NCBI RefSeq assembly: GCF_014648435.1
Contig: NZ_BMRC01000001.1
Span: 258,481 to 322,480 of the forward strand
Length of the DNA stretch: 64,000 bases
Direction: 5' to 3'
From: Nonomuraea spiralis
Lineage (GTDB): Bacteria > Actinomycetota > Actinomycetes > Streptosporangiales > Streptosporangiaceae
Part shown: positions 55,624 to 64,000 of the stretch, piece by piece
How positions within the stretch are numbered: position 1 is the stretch's first letter
How the letters are laid out: every line of letters starts with the position of its first letter
Program-made: the position numbers and the translations under genes
The notes under the pieces: model-generated
The model's input: only the letters and a program-made list of their open reading frames with translations
Databases searched by the model: none
What the model was told of the DNA's origin: nothing

Positions 55624-56268
55624 ATGCGGATCGTCATCGCGGGGGGCCACGGGAAGATCGCGTTGCGGCTCGCCGAGCGGCTCGGATCCGGGGCGGTCGG
55701 CCTGGTGCGCAACCCGGCGCACGTGGCCGACGTGGAAGCCACCGGTGCCGAGGCCGTGCTGTGCGACCTGGAGCGGGCGAGCGCCGAAGAGGTGGCGGAG
55801 ATCCTGCGCGGCGGCGACGCCGTGGTCTTCGCGGCGGGCGCGGGGCCGGGCAGCGGCGCGGCCCGCAAGGACACCGTCGACCGGGGCGCGTCCGTCCTGA
55901 TGGCAGAGGCCGCCGAACGCTCGGGTGTGCGGCGGTTCATCCAGATCTCCTCCATGGGCGCCGGGCGACCGCCCGCGCCCGGCGGCGACGCGGTCTGGGC
56001 CGCCTACATCGAGGCCAAGACCGCCGCCGAGGACGACCTGCGCGCCCGCGACGGCCTGGCCTGGACGATCCTGCGGCCCGGCCGCCTGACCGACGAGCCC
56101 GGCACGGGCCTGGTCCGGCTGGCCCCCGAGGTGCCGCCCGGCTCGGTGCCCCGCGACGACGTGGCCGCCGTCGTCCTCGCGCTCCTGGACAACCCGGGCA
56201 CCGCCCACCGGACGCTGGAGCTCGTCTCGGGCGACACCCCGATCATCGACCTCGTCGCCACGGAGTAG
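55624..56268 (+). CDS. NAD(P)-binding oxidoreductase (atypical SDR)
   Basis: A 214-residue Rossmann protein starting MRIVIAGGHGKIALRLAERLG (G-x-x-G-x-x-A form) and continuing VRRFIQISSMGAGRPP, KTAAEDDLRARDGLAWTILRPG. It matches atypical SDRs of the NAD(P)H-binding family, in which the Tyr-Lys pair is usually missing. Likely a flavin or quinone reductase or an NADPH sensor; substrate unknown. GGGGGT abuts the start. The stop is part of a 15-bp repeat array. Confidence 0.85.
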   Translation: MRIVIAGGHGKIALRLAERLGSGAVGLVRNPAHVADVEATGAEAVLCDLERASAEEVAEILRGGDAVVFAAGAGPGSGAARKDTVDRGASVLMAEAAERSGVRRFIQISSMGAGRPPAPGGDAVWAAYIEAKTAAEDDLRARDGLAWTILRPGRLTDEPGTGLVRLAPEVPPGSVPRDDVAAVVLALLDNPGTAHRTLELVSGDTPIIDLVATE

Positions 56269-56330
56269 ACCGCCACGGGGTAGACCGCCACGGAGTGAGT
56301 GGCCGCGGAGTCGGTCGCTGCGGAGTAATG
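56256..56330. repeat. Five tandem 15-bp units, repeated stop codons
   Basis: Units of exactly 15 bases: CGCCACGGAGTAGAC, CGCCACGGGGTAGAC, CGCCACGGAGTGAGT, GGCCGCGGAGTCGGT and CGCTGCGGAGTAATG. The first contains the oxidoreductase TAG; four of the five units carry a stop codon at the same place in the same frame. Confidence 0.9.
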
Positions 56331-56381
56331 CGTCCCTTTTGCCGATTGCTGGCTATGACTTGCGGCTTCTTCGGCTAGATG

Positions 56382-56403
56382 TCCCCCTGATGCACTAGGG
56401 GGA
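56382..56403 (+). promoter_or_regulatory. Hairpin hiding the Clp ribosome site, possible RNA thermometer
   Basis: TCCCCCT at 56382-56388 pairs perfectly with AGGGGGA at 56397-56403 across an 8-base loop. The 3' arm is the ribosome binding site, and the ATG lies 7 bases after it. Folding would therefore block translation of the Clp ATPase and melting would allow it. It could also be a weak terminator for the previous gene. Confidence 0.55.
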
Positions 56404-56409
56404 GATCAA

Positions 56410-58914
<2,505 letters not shown>

Positions 58915-58920
58915 CCGTCG

Positions 58921-60531
58921 CTAGCCCAGCGGCGCGAGGGCGCGTTCGCGGCACTCCCGCAGCGTGAGGGCCGCCAGCGCCTCACGTACGACGGGCACGC
59001 ACACCGGGGCCATCGACAGGCTCGACACGCCGAGCCCCACCAGCAGCGGCGCGACCGCCGGGTCGCCGGCCGCCTCGCCGCACACCCCGACCGCCTTGCC
59101 CGCCCGCCGCCCGGCCTCGGCGCACATCCCGACCAGCCGGAGCAGGGCGGGCTGGGCCGGGTCGAGGAGGTCGGACAGGCCGGGATGTTGCCGGTCGGCG
59201 GCGAAGGTGTACTGGGCCAGGTCGTTGGTGCCGATGCTGAGGAAGTCCACCTCGGCCAGCAGTTCGTCGGCCTGGAGGGCGGCGGCCGGCACCTCGACCA
59301 TCACGCCCGCGCGTTCGATGCCGCGCGCGCGGGCGCGGCGGGCGAAGTCGGCCGCCTCGCGCGCGGTGGTCACCATCGGGGCCATCACCCGGACGTCGGC
59401 GCCCGTGGCGCGGGCCGCCTCGGCGATGGCGTCGAGCTGGGCGTCCAGGACGCCGGGCAGCACCCGGTCCACCCGCAGGCCGCGCACGCCCAGCGCCGGG
59501 TTGGGCTCGGCCGGCAGGCCGAGGAAGGGCAGCGGTTTGTCGGTGCCGGCGTCGAGCGTGCGCACGGTCACCGTCCCCGCCCCCGCGAAGACCCGCGCGT
59601 ACGCGGCCACCTGCTCCTCGTGCGAGGGCGGCTGCCGACGGTCCAGGAACAGGAACTCGGTGCGGAACAGGCCCACGCCCTCCGCGCCCGGACGCAGGTC
59701 AGCGGCCGAGCCGATGTTGTGCAGCAACTTCACCGGATGGCCGTCGGCGGTCCTGCCGGGGCCCGTGCTCGCCGCCAGCCTGGCCCGCTCCCGCCGGTCG
59801 GAGTCCCGTACGCGGTCGGCCTCCTCCTCGGTGAGGCCGACCGTGACCTCGCCGGTGAGGCCGTCCACGCCGATCACGGTCCCGTCGGGGACGTCCATGA
59901 CGCCCGCGCAGGCGACGACGGCGGGCAGGCCGCGGCCCCTGGCCAGGATCGCGGTGTGGCTGGTCGGGCCGCCGCGCTCGGTGACCAGCGCCAGCACCCG
60001 CGGGCCCAGGCCGACGGTGTCGGCGGGGGACAGGTCCTCGGCCACCAGCACGTACGGATGGCCCGGGTCGGGCACGCCCGGCACCGGCAGGCCGAGCACG
60101 GCGGCCACCGCGCGCGCCCTCAGGTCGTCGAGGTCGGCGGCCCGCTCGGCGAGGTAGCCGCCCAGCGCGGCCAGGGCCTCCTTGTGCGCGGAGAAGGCCG
60201 CGTCCAGGGCGTGGGCGGCGTCCAGGCCGTCGTCGCGCACGTGCGCCTCGGTCTGTTCGCGCAGCATGGGGTCGCCGGCCATCATCGCCAGCGCCTCCAG
60301 GATCTCCGCCCCTTCGGCGGCGTCCTCCGCGTCTGCCGCGCGGGCCTGGGCTGCGCGGCGTTCGAGGTCGGCGGCCAGGGTGTCCAGGGCCTTGGCGGCC
60401 GCGGCCGCCTCGGCGTCGGGATCGGCCACCCGGCGGGGGGCGGGCAGCACGGGCGGCGCCGCCATCCGCACCGACGGCCCGGCGGCCCTTCCCCGGCTCA
60501 CACCCAGCCCCTTCAACGTCGGCTCAGACAT
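58921..60531 (-). CDS. ptsI: PTS Enzyme I (phosphoenolpyruvate-protein phosphotransferase)
   Basis: A 536-residue Enzyme I. The active His is His192 in GGPTSHTAILARGRGLPAVV; the PEP site includes GLFRTEFLFLDR, PMVTTAREAADF, LSIGTNDLAQYTFAADR and the C-terminal VCGEAAGDP. It takes phosphate from PEP and passes it to HPr. ATG 60531 overlaps the HPr gene by 8 bases; GTG 60543 would extend it by four residues. It is the last gene of the PTS operon. Confidence 0.95.
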   Translation of the reverse strand: MSEPTLKGLGVSRGRAAGPSVRMAAPPVLPAPRRVADPDAEAAAAAKALDTLAADLERRAAQARAADAEDAAEGAEILEALAMMAGDPMLREQTEAHVRDDGLDAAHALDAAFSAHKEALAALGGYLAERAADLDDLRARAVAAVLGLPVPGVPDPGHPYVLVAEDLSPADTVGLGPRVLALVTERGGPTSHTAILARGRGLPAVVACAGVMDVPDGTVIGVDGLTGEVTVGLTEEEADRVRDSDRRERARLAASTGPGRTADGHPVKLLHNIGSAADLRPGAEGVGLFRTEFLFLDRRQPPSHEEQVAAYARVFAGAGTVTVRTLDAGTDKPLPFLGLPAEPNPALGVRGLRVDRVLPGVLDAQLDAIAEAARATGADVRVMAPMVTTAREAADFARRARARGIERAGVMVEVPAAALQADELLAEVDFLSIGTNDLAQYTFAADRQHPGLSDLLDPAQPALLRLVGMCAEAGRRAGKAVGVCGEAAGDPAVAPLLVGLGVSSLSMAPVCVPVVREALAALTLRECRERALAPLG

Positions 60532-60859
60532 CGGACGCGCCACCGTCCCCCGCCCCGGCGGCCCGTCCGGCCTCCTGCGCGGGGGCCGTGGGCGGGGCGG
60601 CGTCGAGGTCGAGGGAGAGCAGGGCGGCCAGGGTGTCGAGCGCCTCCTCGGCTCCCGGGCCGTCGGCCTCCAGCGTCACCTCCGTGCCCCGGACCGCGCC
60701 CAGCGACAACACGCCCAGCATGCTGCCGGCGGGCACCGACTTCTGCCCGACCCGTACCCGCACCGGCACCCCGAGCCGGGCCGCCTCCCGTACGAACACC
60801 TTCGCCGGACGCGCGTGCAGGCCGCTGGCCGAGGCCACGACCACCGTTCGACTCGCCAT
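60524..60859 (-). CDS. ptsH: PTS phosphocarrier protein HPr with C-terminal tail
   Basis: A 111-residue HPr. His15 in SGLHARPAKVF is the phosphorylated residue and AGSMLGVLSLG contains the regulatory Ser (position 46 of the family). The usual length is about 88; here about 25 extra Ala/Gly/Asp residues follow the conserved fold. It carries phosphate from Enzyme I to EIIA. It overlaps Enzyme I and is 18 bases after the zinc dehydrogenase, so is in the same operon. Confidence 0.94.
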   Translation of the reverse strand: MASRTVVVASASGLHARPAKVFVREAARLGVPVRVRVGQKSVPAGSMLGVLSLGAVRGTEVTLEADGPGAEEALDTLAALLSLDLDAAPPTAPAQEAGRAAGAGDGGASDV

Positions 60860-60877
60860 GGCGAACCTCCTCTGCGC

Positions 60878-61882
60878 TCAGGGTTCCATCGTCACCTTGA
60901 TCGCCTCGCCCCTGCTGACGAGATCGATCCCGTCGAGCACCCGGGGCAGCGGCAACCGGTGTGTGATCAGGTCGGACACCACGACGGCGCCCTCGGCCAC
61001 CAGGCGCAGGGCCTCGGCGTTGTGCGCGGGGCTGGAGCCGTTCGCGCCCACGAGGGTCAGCTCCCGGTAGTGCACCAGGTTGGAGTCCAGCGCGATGACC
61101 GGGTCGTCCTTCGGCAGCCCGCCGAAGAGGCTGACGCGCCCCTGCCGGGCCGCCATCCGCACCGCCTGCTCCTGGGCCGCGCCGGAGGCCGCCGCCGTGA
61201 TCACCACGTCGGCGCCCCGGCCGCCGGTCAGCTTGAGCACCTGCTCGACGGCGTCGGAGTCGATCACCGCGTCCGGACGTACCAGCTCGGCCGCCATCGC
61301 CAGCCGCCGGGCGTTGACGTCCACGAGGAAGACCCGTGCCGCGCCGCGCGCCCGCGCCAGCCGTACGTGCAGGCAGCCGATCGGGCCCGCGCCCATCACC
61401 ACCACGTCGTCGCCCGCGCCCACCCGGGCCAGCGACTGGCCGTTCAGCACGCAGGCCAGCGGCTCGGCCACCGACGCCTCGGCGAACCCGACACCGTCGG
61501 GAACGGCGTTGACACCGTTCACCGCCAGCACCTTGGCCGGGACGATCAGGTACTCGGCGAACCCGCCGTCGTAGTGGTAGCCCATCGACTCCTGCCGCGG
61601 GCAGACGGTCAGGCGGCCCCGGCGGCACTCCGCGCACGTCCCGCACGGGATCGCGGCGATCACCTGCACCCGCGCCCCGGTGTCCACGACCTCGCCGGCG
61701 ATCTCGTGGCCCATCACGCGCGGCGGCCTGATGTGGTGGTGGCCGTACCTGAAGATCTTGGCGTCGGTGCCGCAGGTCGAGCAGTTGCGCACCCGGATCT
61801 TCAGCTCGCCCGGCCCCGCCTGGGGCTCGGGCGCGTCCTCGATCCTGATGTCGCCCGGGGCGTGGAACCTGGCTACCTTCAC
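60878..61882 (-). CDS. Zinc-dependent sugar-alcohol dehydrogenase
   Basis: A 334-residue MDR-family enzyme. Catalytic zinc ligands are in NCSTCGTD and MGHEIAG; the four-Cys structural zinc in CGTCAECRRGRLTVC; NAD site VVMGAGPIGCLH with Asp after strand 2 (VFLVDVNARR). It resembles sorbitol-phosphate, galactitol-phosphate and L-iditol dehydrogenases, not the unrelated MtlD. GTG 61882 overlaps the EIIA stop as GTGA. It should oxidise the phosphorylated alcohol that enters through the PTS. Confidence 0.92.
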   Translation of the reverse strand: MKVARFHAPGDIRIEDAPEPQAGPGELKIRVRNCSTCGTDAKIFRYGHHHIRPPRVMGHEIAGEVVDTGARVQVIAAIPCGTCAECRRGRLTVCPRQESMGYHYDGGFAEYLIVPAKVLAVNGVNAVPDGVGFAEASVAEPLACVLNGQSLARVGAGDDVVVMGAGPIGCLHVRLARARGAARVFLVDVNARRLAMAAELVRPDAVIDSDAVEQVLKLTGGRGADVVITAAASGAAQEQAVRMAARQGRVSLFGGLPKDDPVIALDSNLVHYRELTLVGANGSSPAHNAEALRLVAEGAVVVSDLITHRLPLPRVLDGIDLVSRGEAIKVTMEP

Positions 61883-62304
61883 GTCAGCTCCTTCAGCACC
61901 TGGCCCGGCTCCGTCGCCTCGCGCAACGTCCTGGCCCGGTCGGGGTCGAGCAGGATCTCGGCCAGCGCCGCCAGCAGCGGCACGTGCCCGTCGCCGGCGG
62001 CGGCGATGCCCACGCACAGTGTGACGCGCTCGCCGTCCCAGTCGATCCCGCCGGGGAAACGCACCACGCAGATCGCGTCGCGCGCGACGTCCTGCTTGGA
62101 GGCGGCCGTGCCGTGGGGGATGGCCACCCCCTCGCCGACGTAGGTGGAGATCGTGCGCTCGCGTTCGAGCATCGCCTCGACGTACGGCTCGGCGACCGCG
62201 CCCACGTCCACCAGCACCCGCCCGCACCTGCGGACGGCCTCCTCCCGCGAGGCGGCGCTCTCGTGCAGCAGCACCGCCCGCGGGTCGAGCAGATCCTCAC
62301 GCAT
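61879..62304 (-). CDS. PTS EIIA component, mannitol/fructose type
   Basis: A 141-residue PTS_EIIA type 2 domain; His64 in VAIPHGTAASK is the phosphorylated residue. Helical start and GIAAAGDGHVPLLAALAEIL follow the fold. It passes phosphate from HPr to EIIB. Its start overlaps the EIIB stop by 8 bases. Confidence 0.93.
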   Translation of the reverse strand: MREDLLDPRAVLLHESAASREEAVRRCGRVLVDVGAVAEPYVEAMLERERTISTYVGEGVAIPHGTAASKQDVARDAICVVRFPGGIDWDGERVTLCVGIAAAGDGHVPLLAALAEILLDPDRARTLREATEPGQVLKELT

Positions 62305-62605
62305 CGACGGTGCCGCCGTTCCTGATGGTCTCGACCAGCCTGGTCACCGCCGGGTCGCCGAGGAAGACCTGGAACGACACCAGCGGCTTGCCCGGCGCGG
62401 CGGCCCTGGCCCTGGCGGCCAGCCCGGCGTGGCACACGACGACGTCCGCGTCGGCGGGGATGGAGTTGACCGGGGTGTGCTCCACGGTGACGCCGCTCTC
62501 CTTGAGCTGCTTGCGGAGCTGGGAGGCGAGCATGACGCTGCTGCCCATGCCCGCGTCGCAGGCCACGATGATCTTGTGGATGTCCTTGCTGTCGATGCCG
62601 GCCAT
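62297..62605 (-). CDS. PTS EIIB component, mannitol type
   Basis: A 102-residue EIIB with phosphorylated Cys16 in VACDAGMGSS. The rest (LRKQLKESGVTVEHTPVNSIPADADVVVCH) is the small Rossmann-like EIIB fold. As a free protein rather than fused to EIIC it matches Gram-positive mannitol systems only in part, as many have EIICB fused. It is 3 bases after EIIC and overlaps EIIA. Confidence 0.92.
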   Translation of the reverse strand: MAGIDSKDIHKIIVACDAGMGSSVMLASQLRKQLKESGVTVEHTPVNSIPADADVVVCHAGLAARARAAAPGKPLVSFQVFLGDPAVTRLVETIRNGGTVDA

Positions 62606-62608
62606 GGG

Positions 62609-63709
62609 TCACGCCTCCTTGGTGACGGGTTCGGTCCGGACGGGCTCCGGCCCCTCTTCCTTCTCGCCGCGGCCGAAGCCGAGCAGCACGGCGGCGACGG
62701 CGAACGACACGGCCGCGGCCACCGCGATCCCGGCGATCGAGCCGAGCCAGCCGCCGCGCGGCGTCACCGCGAGATAGGCGAAGATGCTGCCGGGCGAGGG
62801 CGTGGCGACCAGTCCGGCGCCGGTGATCATGAAGGTGAAGACGCCGGCCGCGCCGCCCGCGATGACCGACAGGATGAGCCGCGGCTTCATCAGCACGTAC
62901 GGGAAGTAGATCTCGTGGATGCCGCCGAAGAAGTGGATGATCATCGCGGCCGGCGTGCTCGGCCGCAGCTGACGCGGCCCGAACAGCAGGTACGCCACCA
63001 GCAGCCCCAGCCCCGGCCCCGGGTTCGACTCCAGCATGAACAGGATCGACTTGCCCTGCCGGACCGCCTCGGCCACCCCCAGCGGCCCGAGCACGCCGTG
63101 GTTGACCGCGTTGTTCAGGAACAGCACCTTGGCCGGCTCGATCAGCACCGACGCCACCGGCAGCAGGTTGTTGGTGATCAGCCACTCCACGGCGTTCCCC
63201 GCCGCGCTGGTGACGACCCGGACGACCGGCCCGATGCCCAGGACGCCGGCCACGGCCATGGCGGCGCCCACGATGCCGGCCGAGAAGTTGTCCACGAGCA
63301 TCTCGAACCCGGCCTTGGTCCGCTGCTCAGTGAACTTGTCCACATATTTCAGGATTACGGCGGCGAGCGGGCCGACGATCATCGCGCCCAGGAACATCGG
63401 GATGTCCGAGCCCACGACGACGCCCATCGCCGCCACCGCGCCGACGACCGCGCCGCGCTGCCCGTGGACCATGCGGCCGCCGGTGTAGGCGATGAGGATC
63501 GGCAGCAGGGACGTGATGATCGGGCCGACCAGCTCGGCCAGCTCCTTGCTGGGCAGCCAGCCGGTCGGGATGAACAGCGCGGTGATCAGGCCCCAGGCGA
63601 TGAACGCGCCGATGTTCGGCATGATCATTCCGGCCAGGTGGCCGCCTAAGCGCTGGATCGTGGCCTTGACTCCGGTGCCGTAGACCGGAGGGGTGTAGCT
63701 GTCGGCCAT
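62609..63709 (-). CDS. PTS EIIC permease, mannitol type
   Basis: A 366-residue membrane transporter of the MtlA-type EIIC family: LGGHLAGMIMPNIGAFIAWGLITALF, ILIAYTGGRMVHGQRG, and the substrate motif FFGGIHEIYFPYVL. About eight helices, with a charged tail (GRGEKEEGPEPVRTEPV) where a fused EIIB would be. It imports and phosphorylates a hexitol such as mannitol, sorbitol or a related polyol. The start ATG 63709 and the previous PfkB stop are 33 bases apart. Confidence 0.93.
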   Translation of the reverse strand: MADSYTPPVYGTGVKATIQRLGGHLAGMIMPNIGAFIAWGLITALFIPTGWLPSKELAELVGPIITSLLPILIAYTGGRMVHGQRGAVVGAVAAMGVVVGSDIPMFLGAMIVGPLAAVILKYVDKFTEQRTKAGFEMLVDNFSAGIVGAAMAVAGVLGIGPVVRVVTSAAGNAVEWLITNNLLPVASVLIEPAKVLFLNNAVNHGVLGPLGVAEAVRQGKSILFMLESNPGPGLGLLVAYLLFGPRQLRPSTPAAMIIHFFGGIHEIYFPYVLMKPRLILSVIAGGAAGVFTFMITGAGLVATPSPGSIFAYLAVTPRGGWLGSIAGIAVAAAVSFAVAAVLLGFGRGEKEEGPEPVRTEPVTKEA

Positions 63710-63742
63710 GGGACTTGCTCCTTCGGGGGGATGAGCAGTGGA

Positions 63743-64000
63743 TCAGCCGTGGGATGAGGGCGCGACCGGCTCCGGGACGGGCGGCGCGTGCGGCACGGTG
63801 AGCGGCCGGGCCGGATCGGGGAGCCCGGTCCGCACTCCCGCGCGGTCGATGTCGGCGGGGCCGGGCATCCTGCTCCCGGGCAGCCGGACCGCCGCCGCGC
63901 CCCAGGCCAGCGCCTCGGCCAGGGCGGGGGCGCCGCGTCCGCCCGCGGCGAGGAAACCGGCCAGCATGGCGTCGCCCGCGCCGACGGAGCTGCGCGGCTC
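63743..64000 (-). CDS. PfkB-family sugar kinase (3' part, start outside window)
   Basis: The last 85 codons are visible, with SVGAGDAMLAGFLAAG, the GAGD anion hole and catalytic Asp of PfkB kinases, followed by ALAWGAAAVRLPGS. It fits 1-phosphofructokinase or tagatose-6-phosphate kinase. The ending is Pro-rich. First visible gene of the PTS operon; it would phosphorylate the ketose phosphate produced by the zinc dehydrogenase. Confidence 0.88.
   Translation of the reverse strand, partial: EPRSSVGAGDAMLAGFLAAGGRGAPALAEALAWGAAAVRLPGSRMPGPADIDRAGVRTGLPDPARPLTVPHAPPVPEPVAPSSHG

Noticed and set aside
62144..63649. A 501-codon + strand frame opposite the PTS genes
   Set aside because: Composition Arg/Asp/His/Gln-rich with no motif; EIIC and EIIB on the other strand are certain.

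Overview
The window is bacterial chromosome from a very GC-rich actinomycete: GC at nearly every third codon position, many GTG and some TTG starts, Pro/Ala-rich linkers, a DUF3152 protein, an actinobacterial Ser/Thr kinase and frequent CGTACG-type words. A Streptosporangiales relative such as Nonomuraea fits, but that is inference. No rRNA, tRNA, CRISPR array, insertion sequence or prophage was recognised, so this looks like accessory or peripheral chromosome rather than a mobile island. Coding density is high; the only gene-free stretches over 300 bases are 5629-5980 and 34858-35382.

Layout. 1-9.7 kb: the end of a secreted metallophosphoesterase, a glycogen-debranching-type glucosidase with a GT4 glycosyltransferase, a LysR regulator, a secreted TNT-family (NAD+ glycohydrolase) protein, an MBL-fold hydrolase and a secreted histidine/aromatic ammonia-lyase homologue with an altered active site. 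9.7-14.2 kb: a FecCD-type ABC importer (lipoprotein, permease, ATPase), a small membrane protein and an unknown protein. 14.2-22.5 kb: an MprF-like aminoacyl-phosphatidylglycerol synthase divergent from an extracytoplasmic esterase, then amidohydrolase, M20D peptidase and GH2 beta-galactosidase in a row. 22.5-27.4 kb: a divergent EF-Tu, an N-acylamino acid racemase/OSBS-type enolase enzyme, an unknown protein and an NhaP-type antiporter.

27.4-34.4 kb: a tightly overlapped oligopeptide ABC operon (binding protein, two permeases, two ATPases) ending in a metal-ligand-poor M24 homologue and divergent from an Lrp/AsnC regulator. 34.4-42.4 kb: small unknown proteins, a DUF4239 membrane protein with a proline-rich anchored partner, a phosphotransferase, an FAD oxidoreductase, a GNAT enzyme, a Ser/Thr kinase and a secreted coiled-coil protein. 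42.4-53.4 kb: pirin, MBL lactonase-like protein, a TetR/SDR divergent pair, a DUF3152 metalloprotease-like lipoprotein, an FAD amino-acid oxidase with a large insertion, an orphan MazF-like protein, an AraC regulator with coding repeats, a VOC protein, an epoxide hydrolase divergent from a WYL regulator, and a thioesterase. 53.4-64 kb: 6-phosphogluconate dehydrogenase, HAD phosphatase, NAD(P)-binding protein, a ClpB/ClpC-class ATPase, and a complete sugar-alcohol PTS operon (PfkB kinase, EIIC, EIIB, EIIA, zinc dehydrogenase, HPr, Enzyme I).

The strongest leads are the secreted TNT protein behind a repeat-rich promoter, the secreted ammonia-lyase homologue with Gly-Thr-Gly in place of the Ala-Ser-Gly cofactor triad, an EF-Tu whose residue matching E. 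coli Gln124 is Arg (a known elfamycin-resistance position), a hairpin that pairs with the ribosome site of the Clp ATPase, a C11 tract beside 33-bp repeats in an AraC gene, and four separate micro-tandem repeats that each span a stop codon.
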